Positions 7,159 through 12,803 of a stretch of 24,791 nt of DNA are shown here, one piece after another. This stretch comes from JAKSSM01 sp045629065 (GTDB lineage: Bacteria; Bacillota; Clostridia; Peptostreptococcales; Anaerovoracaceae), in assembly GCA_045629065.1 (NCBI GenBank), contig JAZQQK010000006.1:1-24791 (forward strand). Reading direction: 5' to 3'. Position numbers and translations under genes: made by a program. Every line of letters begins with the position of its first letter. The first letter of the stretch is position 1. The notes beneath the pieces were generated by a model, which saw only the letters and a list, made by a program, of their open reading frames with translations, had not been told where the DNA came from and made no database searches.

Positions 7159-8247
7159 ATGAAGAGAGTACTTTCACTATTTTTAGTATTTATAGTCGCA
7201 GCTACATTTGTATGGGTGCCTGGAGTTGATAAAACTTCAAGTGTGGCTTATGGTGCAAACAAAGCAACTACATCGGCTCAGATTAGTTCTATTCAGGACA
7301 ACATCGATGATTTAGAGAAGCAACAAAAGCAGGTATCAAAAGACCTTTCTACAGTAGCATCCAAGATTACAACTCTTTCAAAGAAGGTAGACAACCTTAC
7401 TGCTAAGATTGCGACTACATCTAAAGAAATCAGTGCAACAGAGAAGAAGTTGAAGCTGAAGCAAACAGAAATCGAAGGCCGTGAAAAGAATCTTTACGAG
7501 AGATTAAGAATCATGTATATGAACGGTTCAGTAGGTTTCATGGATGTTTTGCTCGGATCTAGCAGCATATCTGAATTTGTGTATAACACTTCTTTGGTGC
7601 AGAGAATATATCAAAACGACGTTGCGGTTCTCTCAACACTTGAGGACGAGCACAAAGAATTAGCTGACATCAAGGCTGAACTCAGCCAAAAGAAAGCAGA
7701 CCTCGCTTCCCAACAGAAGGAACTCGACGCGCAAAAGACTGAACTTGCAAAGCAAAAGAAGATTCTGGAACAGAAGGAAGACCAATTAAAAGAAGAGGCC
7801 GATAAACTCACTCTTGAACTTTTAAAGTTAATCGATGTCAACAGTGAATACGTAGGCGGTACATTCACATGGCCATGCCCTTCAAGCCACTATATTTCAA
7901 GCCCATTCGGTAACAGACTTCACCCAATTCTTAAGAAGTATAAGATGCACACAGGTGTTGATATTGCAGCAGCTACAGGCAAGAACATTGTTGCAGCGGC
8001 AACAGGCAAGGTCATCACTTCTAAATATTTAACAGGCTATGGTTACACTATTATGATTGACCACGGCGGCGGAATCGTAACCCTTTATGGACACTGCAGT
8101 AAGCTCATCGCAAAGCAGGGTGATATCGTTAAGCGCGGGGACACTATCGCAAAGGTTGGCTCCACAGGCGATTCAACTGGGCCACACCTTCACTTTGAAG
8201 TGCGTGTAAATGGCGATTACGTAGATCCTATGTCATACTTCAATTAA
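7159..8247 (+). CDS. Secreted coiled-coil M23 murein hydrolase, probable FtsEX client
   Basis: A 362-residue exported protein with EnvC-like build. An N-terminal signal peptide (residues 1 to about 33, ending near VAYGA) is followed by a long coiled coil in two parts (about 38-112 and 155-225), which is the FtsX-binding region in known EnvC and PcsB-like proteins. An M23/LytM metallopeptidase domain occupies about 235-362. Unlike EnvC, whose catalytic centre is lost, this one looks active: HTGVD (H264, D268), YGHCS (H312) and HLHFEV (H343, H345) supply the zinc ligands and catalytic histidines. It therefore probably cuts peptidoglycan itself, released by FtsEX. The binding site is GGGGGAAAAGG before the ATG. 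recJ follows after one base. Confidence 0.9.
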   Translation: MKRVLSLFLVFIVAATFVWVPGVDKTSSVAYGANKATTSAQISSIQDNIDDLEKQQKQVSKDLSTVASKITTLSKKVDNLTAKIATTSKEISATEKKLKLKQTEIEGREKNLYERLRIMYMNGSVGFMDVLLGSSSISEFVYNTSLVQRIYQNDVAVLSTLEDEHKELADIKAELSQKKADLASQQKELDAQKTELAKQKKILEQKEDQLKEEADKLTLELLKLIDVNSEYVGGTFTWPCPSSHYISSPFGNRLHPILKKYKMHTGVDIAAATGKNIVAAATGKVITSKYLTGYGYTIMIDHGGGIVTLYGHCSKLIAKQGDIVKRGDTIAKVGSTGDSTGPHLHFEVRVNGDYVDPMSYFN

Positions 8248-8248
8248 T

Positions 8249-9916
8249 ATGGAAATAAATGAAATCGTTAAAACTTTATTAAATATGCGTGGCATCACAT
8301 CTGAAGAGGCTATTATTGAGTTCCTCTCAGATAAGCCACGCCTTACATACGAACCAGAGCTCATGCCGGATATTGAGGCAGGGGCTCGTTTGATTTTAGA
8401 AGAAATCGAAGCGGGCGGCAAAATCTGCATTTACGGAGATTACGATGCAGACGGAATTACTTCAACTACGCTCATGCTCAGCATTCTTGGTCACCTTATG
8501 CCTAGCGATAGACTCACTTACTATATTCCTTCACGTTTTGATGAAGGCTATGGTTTGAACATTGAAGCCATCAATCATGTCAAGGCGCAAAACGTGACTA
8601 TGATAGTAACGGTTGACTGCGGTAGCGTGTCTTTGGAAGAGGTTGAGTATGCCAAAAGTTTAGGACTAAAGATTATAGTAACGGATCATCACAACATCAC
8701 AGACAAGATGTCTGACTGTTTATTGATTAACCCTAAGAGGCCAGACAGCCAATATCCTTTCAAAGAATTATCGGGCTGTGGTGTAGCATTTAAGCTCGCT
8801 CAGATGATACAAAAACTTACGAATTTGCCTAAGAGCGTGCTCACAGAAGTTTTGGACCTCGTTGCTATCGGAACTATCGGCGACATCATGCCTTTGGTCG
8901 ATGAGAATAGAACCTTGGTGAAGTTTGGACTTAGAGTTATAAACACTACTGAAAGACCTGGATTAGTCGGTCTGATGGATGGCGCTTCACTTAAACAAGG
9001 AAACGTCAGCGCAGATAATGTCGGCTATATCATCGTTCCGCACCTTAACGCATCAGGTAGAATGGAAGACGCTTCGCTTGCGGTAAAGCTCCTCTCTGCA
9101 AATAAAAAGACAGATGAACTCAACTCTATCGTGGATGACCTTCTCTTCAAAAATCAGGAAAGAAAGCGCATCCAAAGCGAGACATATAAACGTGCGCTAG
9201 AAATCATGGGCGACGAATTAGAAGACTTTAATATCGTACGCGTGGATGATGCACACGAGGGCATCATCGGTATAGTAGCCGGTAAACTCAAGGACGACTA
9301 CAACCGGCCTACGATTATCGTTACTCCTATCGGAGAGGAAAAAACTCACTTAAAGGGCACAGGCAGAAGCATAGATGGAGTGAACCTTCACGAAATCTTA
9401 AACCGTCACGCAGAACTTTTTGACAAGTTTGGTGGACACTCAGGTGCATGCGGTTTTACTATGCCTATCGAAAACCTGGATGCCTTAAGAGATGCTCTAA
9501 TCTCAGAAATGAAAGAGCTAGTAGCTGAGAATGACCGGCTGTTTGAAAAATCTATAAATGTAGATTTAGACTTAGACTTTTACGATATTAATATAAAACT
9601 CGCAGAAGACCTTTCACTGCTTGCACCTTTTGGAACTAGAAATCCAAAGCCAGTATTTCGCCTCATGGACGTGATGATTAAGGATGTGAAGTATATGGGT
9701 GCAGATAGCCAACATGTCAGGTTTAATGTTGTGCCAGAGTTTGAAGAAGGACCATCTAGGCCAATCCAGTGCGTAATCTTTAACAAAGCGCAAAACTATA
9801 GAGATAAGCTTATAAACGGCACAATCTGCGATTTGGTGGGATCTGTAGAATCTCAGGTTTGGCAAGGCCAAACAAGAGTGCAATTTATTACTACGGAGAT
9901 TGAATTTTTAGACTGA
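8249..9916 (+). CDS. recJ: Single-stranded-DNA-specific exonuclease RecJ
   Basis: RecJ degrades single-stranded DNA 5' to 3' and acts in recombination and mismatch and base-excision repair. The 555 residues carry the DHH phosphoesterase motifs: YGDYDADGITST (62-73, D66 and D68), VDCGS (122-126), VTDHHN (144-149) and GDIMPL (211-216). The DHHA1 domain follows with FGGHSGACGF, then an OB-like C-terminal region. The start ATG at 8249 is one base after the M23 gene stop, and no clear ribosome binding site precedes it, so translation probably relies on coupling. An alternative ATG at 8285 (MRGITSEE) has no better site. The stop overlaps the next gene by one base (TGATG). Confidence 0.94.
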   Translation: MEINEIVKTLLNMRGITSEEAIIEFLSDKPRLTYEPELMPDIEAGARLILEEIEAGGKICIYGDYDADGITSTTLMLSILGHLMPSDRLTYYIPSRFDEGYGLNIEAINHVKAQNVTMIVTVDCGSVSLEEVEYAKSLGLKIIVTDHHNITDKMSDCLLINPKRPDSQYPFKELSGCGVAFKLAQMIQKLTNLPKSVLTEVLDLVAIGTIGDIMPLVDENRTLVKFGLRVINTTERPGLVGLMDGASLKQGNVSADNVGYIIVPHLNASGRMEDASLAVKLLSANKKTDELNSIVDDLLFKNQERKRIQSETYKRALEIMGDELEDFNIVRVDDAHEGIIGIVAGKLKDDYNRPTIIVTPIGEEKTHLKGTGRSIDGVNLHEILNRHAELFDKFGGHSGACGFTMPIENLDALRDALISEMKELVAENDRLFEKSINVDLDLDFYDINIKLAEDLSLLAPFGTRNPKPVFRLMDVMIKDVKYMGADSQHVRFNVVPEFEEGPSRPIQCVIFNKAQNYRDKLINGTICDLVGSVESQVWQGQTRVQFITTEIEFLD

Positions 9917-10482
9917 TGATTTACACTTGCTATATCTATGACGGGCTCAAGGATGAAAGCCTAAAGGAACGCGCCATAGAAGCGTATTTACAACAGAATA
10001 ATATCGATTTAGGAAAATATGAGATCAGGACTGAAGAGGGTGGCAGACCATATATCGCATCACCTATTAAAGCGCCATCGTTTAATGTCTCGGACTCGGG
10101 TAGTCTTTGGATGATGATAATTGGTGAGGAACGTTGCAGCATCGATGTTGAGCAGCTCAGACCAAACTATGACTATTCCAAACTTGTCGCAAAGCATTTT
10201 TCAGGTAATGAAAAGGCCTTTGTAGATAAGTACGGAGCAGACGGTTTTTATCGCCTTTGGGTGAGAAGAGAAGCTATGCAAAAATTCATTGGGACAGGAG
10301 TGTTCGGCAAGTGCCCTGAACTCGTAGGAGCGGATGGGTATCTCGTAGACGAATTCGAGGTGCTCCTTCCAGACGGAACTCTTAGCAAAGCATTCATGAA
10401 AGATGTTCCAATCGCAGATGATATATTTTGCTGCTACATCACAAATAATGAATTAGATGATATAGAATTCGTGAGTATTTAA
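9916..10482 (+). CDS. Sfp-type 4'-phosphopantetheinyl transferase
   Basis: These enzymes transfer the phosphopantetheine arm from CoA to a serine of carrier proteins. The 188-residue protein has the family blocks in order: GGRPYI (42-47), SFNVSDSG (55-62), CSIDVEQ (74-80, Mg2+ ligands D77 and E79), KHFSGNEKAF (93-102) and LWVRREAMQKF (114-124), with E119 and K123 matching the catalytic Glu and Lys of Sfp. Two changes stand out: the CoA-contacting His of FNxSHSG is Asp60, and the Lys before the catalytic Glu is Arg118. It overlaps recJ by one base and precedes tcdA by one base. No polyketide or peptide synthetase is in the window, so the target may be the fatty-acid acyl carrier protein or a remote cluster. 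Confidence 0.82.
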   Translation: MIYTCYIYDGLKDESLKERAIEAYLQQNNIDLGKYEIRTEEGGRPYIASPIKAPSFNVSDSGSLWMMIIGEERCSIDVEQLRPNYDYSKLVAKHFSGNEKAFVDKYGADGFYRLWVRREAMQKFIGTGVFGKCPELVGADGYLVDEFEVLLPDGTLSKAFMKDVPIADDIFCCYITNNELDDIEFVSI

Positions 10483-10483
10483 A

Positions 10484-11167
10484 ATGGCAACACAATTTGA
10501 CAGAACAGAAAAGTTAATAGGCAAGGATGCAGTGGAGAAACTCAAAAAATCGTCCGTAATAGTATTCGGAGTAGGTGGAGTAGGTGGATACACTTGCGAG
10601 GCGCTTGCGAGAGCTGGAGTTGGCAGAATCGACATAGTTGATAAGGACGTAGTGGACATCACAAATATCAATCGTCAAATCATTGCAACTCATGATACGA
10701 TAGGCCAACCAAAGGTTAAAGTTATGAAGGAGAGGATGCTTTCCATCAACCCTGATATCAAGTGCGAAGCTTACGAACTCTTCTATCTGCCTAGTGAGGC
10801 TGATAGGTTTGACTTTGGGAAATATGACTATGTGGTGGACTGTGTGGATAATGTCACGGCTAAGATAGATATAATTTGCCGTGCAAAGGAATCAGGAACT
10901 AGAGTCATTTCCTCTATGGGTACAGGCAACAAACTCGACCCCACACGTTTTGAAATTAAGGACATAGAAAAAACCACTGTTTGCCCTCTAGCAAAAGTGG
11001 TTCGCAAGGAGTTGAAAAAGAGAAATATACAAGGTGTAGAGGTGCTATTTTCTACTGAAGAACCTCAAAAGACCGAAGGAGAACGAACTCCTGCCTCTAT
11101 AAGTTATGTGCCTTCGTGCGCCGGTCTGATTATCGCTGGAAGAATAATACAAAACTTGTATACATAA
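10484..11167 (+). CDS. tcdA: tRNA threonylcarbamoyladenosine dehydratase (TcdA/CsdL-like, E1 family)
   Basis: TcdA uses ATP to close the t6A base at tRNA position 37 into its cyclic form. The 227 residues have the E1-like Rossmann fold with VIVFGVGGVGGYTCE (25-39), the DIVDKDVVDITNINRQ segment (50-65) including the Asp and Arg that bind ATP, VVDCVDN (117-123), and the family-typical SSMGTGNKLDPTRFEI (143-158). No rhodanese domain or ubiquitin-like partner is nearby, which argues against ThiF or MoeB. No classical Shine-Dalgarno is seen in the two-base gap region (GAGTATTTAAA), so coupling to the PPTase gene is likely. This is the last gene of the ftsE unit; a strong terminator overlaps its stop. 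Confidence 0.88.
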   Translation: MATQFDRTEKLIGKDAVEKLKKSSVIVFGVGGVGGYTCEALARAGVGRIDIVDKDVVDITNINRQIIATHDTIGQPKVKVMKERMLSINPDIKCEAYELFYLPSEADRFDFGKYDYVVDCVDNVTAKIDIICRAKESGTRVISSMGTGNKLDPTRFEIKDIEKTTVCPLAKVVRKELKKRNIQGVEVLFSTEEPQKTEGERTPASISYVPSCAGLIIAGRIIQNLYT

Positions 11168-11211
11168 AAGTGCAAAAAACCCTTGAAAAACAAGGGGTTT
11201 TGCACTTTTTT
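11166..11211 (+). terminator. Rho-independent terminator after tcdA
   Basis: AAAAGTGCAAAA (from 11166) and CCCTTG pair with CAAGGGG and TTTTGCACTTTT, with a small internal mismatch and an AAAAA loop, followed by a run of six Ts ending at 11211. It closes the six-gene ftsE unit. Confidence 0.92.
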
Positions 11212-11214
11212 AAC

Positions 11215-11244
11215 TTGACTACATACTAGACCTTATGGTATTAT
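11215..11244 (+). promoter_or_regulatory. Promoter of the HU gene
   Basis: TTGACT (11215-11220), an 18-base spacer and TATTAT (11239-11244) lie between the tcdA terminator and hup. The near-consensus -35 fits the high expression expected for HU. Confidence 0.78.
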
Positions 11245-11284
11245 AGTCCTAGCAAATAATAATTACACTCAAAGGAGAAGTAAA

Positions 11285-11560
11285 ATGAATAAAACTGAAT
11301 TAGTTGCACAAGTTGCAGAAGTTACAAAGGTTACAAAGAAGGAAGCTGGCGAAGTTGTAGACGCTGCATTCGCTGCTATTACAGAAGCTTTAGTTAAGGG
11401 CGACAAGGTTCAATTAATTGGATTCGGTACTTTCGAAACAAGAAAGAGAGCTGCTAGAGTAGGTAAGAACCCTAAGACTGGTGCTGCAGTTAAGATTTCT
11501 GCATGCAAGGCTCCAGCATTCAAGGCTGGCAAGGCTTTAAAGGACGCTATCAACAAATAG
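11285..11560 (+). CDS. hup: DNA-binding protein HU
   Basis: HU is a small dimeric protein that bends and compacts DNA. The 91-residue product has the whole family pattern: MNKTELVAQVAE at the start, the GFGTFETRKRAAR turn into the DNA-gripping beta arms, and the closing KAPAFKAGKALKDAIN. The two valines, glycine and lysines of the arm (ARVGKNPKTGAAVKI) are retained, with Ala in place of the commonest residues in places. The ribosome binding site AAAGGAGAAG precedes the ATG. The gene has its own promoter and terminator and is monocistronic. Confidence 0.97.
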   Translation: MNKTELVAQVAEVTKVTKKEAGEVVDAAFAAITEALVKGDKVQLIGFGTFETRKRAARVGKNPKTGAAVKISACKAPAFKAGKALKDAINK

Positions 11561-11576
11561 TTTGATGAAGCAAAAT

Positions 11577-11604
11577 AAATCCCCTCTTGTGAGGGGATTT
11601 TTTA
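11577..11604 (+). terminator. Rho-independent terminator after hup
   Basis: AAATCCCCTC (11577-11586) pairs perfectly with GAGGGGATTT (11591-11600) around TTGT, followed by TTTATT. Confidence 0.9.
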
Positions 11605-11618
11605 TTGTCTATTTTGAT

Positions 11619-11652
11619 AATAATAAAAAATGCAGGGCTAATCCCTGCATTT
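11619..11652 (-). terminator. Terminator of the minus-strand small membrane protein gene
   Basis: AAATGCAGGG (11628-11637) pairs perfectly with CCCTGCATTT (11643-11652) around CTAAT. Read on the minus strand the stem is followed by TTTTTTATTATT, so it works leftwards, 9 bases after the stop of the gene at 11662-11892. Confidence 0.88.
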
Positions 11653-11661
11653 GAATTGATT

Positions 11662-11892
11662 CTATTTGCGATATCCACCGCGTTTGTAATTTGATTTTCT
11701 ACGCGAGAACACTGAATTCTTTTTTCTGCGGTGTTCTCGAACCGCATTTTTGATGATAACACTAAGAATAACAACAATGAGAATGAAAAGTACTGCAAGT
11801 ATAGCTAGCGCAAGAATCTCGTTGATGTTAAACACACCATCAATATTGATATTAAAGAAACCAAATAACCAATCTTTCATATCAAACACCAT
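11662..11892 (-). CDS. Small single-pass membrane protein with basic tail, function unknown
   Basis: A 76-residue protein I do not recognise. It has a short N-terminal part (MVFDMKDWLFGFFNINIDG), one long hydrophobic helix (about residues 25-50, rich in Leu, Ile and Val), and a strongly basic tail (REHRRKKNSVFSRRKS then NYKRGGYRK). The charge pattern predicts the tail in the cytoplasm, where it could touch nucleic acid, ribosomes or acidic lipids. That it is a real gene is supported by a private promoter (11916-11944) and a private terminator (11619-11652) in the right orientation. The start is uncertain: ATG 11892, ATG 11880 or TTG 11895. None has a strong ribosome binding site, and the predicted message starts only about 17-29 bases upstream. 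Confidence 0.65.
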   Translation of the reverse strand: MVFDMKDWLFGFFNINIDGVFNINEILALAILAVLFILIVVILSVIIKNAVREHRRKKNSVFSRRKSNYKRGGYRK

Positions 11893-11915
11893 CAAGAATA
11901 CAACAAATTTGGTTA

Positions 11916-11944
11916 ATTATATCACATACTTTTTTTACTGTCGA
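11916..11944 (-). promoter_or_regulatory. Minus-strand promoter for the small membrane protein
   Basis: Read leftwards: TCGACA (11944-11939), a 17-base spacer, and a perfect TATAAT (11921-11916). The -35 box overlaps that of the plus-strand xth promoter. Confidence 0.75.
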
Positions 11945-11963
11945 GAAAAATTTGTGGTATAAT
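11935..11963 (+). promoter_or_regulatory. Promoter for the xth-surface protein-kinase unit
   Basis: A perfect TATAAT (11958-11963) lies 17 bases after a poor -35, TTACTG (11935-11940). The -35 shares bases with the divergent minus-strand promoter, so polymerase binding at one should exclude the other. Confidence 0.65.
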
Positions 11964-12003
11964 AAAAATAGAGAAATATGCCGTTAATTCATTGGAGGAA
12001 AGC

Positions 12004-12786
12004 ATGAAACTCATATCATGGAATGTTAATGGGCTTAGAGCCGTTATGGGAAAGAACTTTATGGAGTTCTTTAACGAAATAGATGCAGACATATTTTGCT
12101 TACAGGAGACAAAACTCCAAGCGGGCCAGATAGAGATGAATCTTCCTGGTTATCACCAATATTGGAACTACGCAGAGAAGAAGGGCTATTCAGGCACTGC
12201 GATTTTTACAAAGCAGGAACCACTAAGCTATTCACTTGGAATCGGTGTCGAGGAACACGATCACGAGGGCAGAGTTATTACTCTTGAATTTGAGAAGTTT
12301 TATATGGTGGACGTATATGTGCCTAACTCACAGGATGAACTCGCACGCCTTGACTACAGAATGACTTGGGAGGATGCCTTTAGAGCTTATATTAAGAGCC
12401 TTGAAAAAGGTGAGGCAGAAGCGTTCAAGGGTAAGGCGAAGCCAGTAATCTACTGCGGCGATCTTAATGTAGCGCATGAAGAAATCGACCTTAAGAATCC
12501 TAAGACTAATCATCACAATGCAGGCTTCACAGACGAAGAACGCGGTAAGATGACTGAGATGATTGAGTCAGGAATGATTGATACATTTAGATATTTCTAC
12601 CCTGAAGAGATTATTTACTCTTGGTGGTCATATAGATTCCACGCTAGAGAGAAGAATTCAGGATGGAGAATCGATTATTTCCTCGCATCTGATGCGTTAA
12701 GGGATAATCTAGTTGATGCTAAAATCCATACAGCTGTAATGGGCTCAGACCACTGCCCAGTAGAGCTGGATGTTAAAGGACTATAG
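12004..12786 (+). CDS. xth: Exodeoxyribonuclease III (AP endonuclease)
   Basis: ExoIII cuts DNA at abasic sites and removes blocked 3' ends in base-excision repair. From the ATG at 12004 the protein has 260 residues, normal for the family. Motifs are complete: ISWNVNGLRA (4-13), CLQETKLQ with the metal-binding Glu (E35), YCGDLNVAHEEIDL, WRIDYFLAS and the terminal GSDHCPVELD with the catalytic His. I prefer 12004 over the TTG at 11992 because GGAGGA (11994-11999) is a well-spaced ribosome binding site for the ATG. It is the first gene after the divergent promoter region and is followed 17 bases later by the surface-protein gene. Confidence 0.95.
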   Translation: MKLISWNVNGLRAVMGKNFMEFFNEIDADIFCLQETKLQAGQIEMNLPGYHQYWNYAEKKGYSGTAIFTKQEPLSYSLGIGVEEHDHEGRVITLEFEKFYMVDVYVPNSQDELARLDYRMTWEDAFRAYIKSLEKGEAEAFKGKAKPVIYCGDLNVAHEEIDLKNPKTNHHNAGFTDEERGKMTEMIESGMIDTFRYFYPEEIIYSWWSYRFHAREKNSGWRIDYFLASDALRDNLVDAKIHTAVMGSDHCPVELDVKGL

Positions 12787-12803
12787 AAAAAGGAGAAGAT
12801 AAA

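Noticed and set aside
11662..11962. Plus-strand frame at 11750-11962 opposite the small membrane gene
   Set aside because: It has no ribosome binding site, runs through both divergent promoters and has no promoter of its own; it is the shadow of the minus-strand gene.
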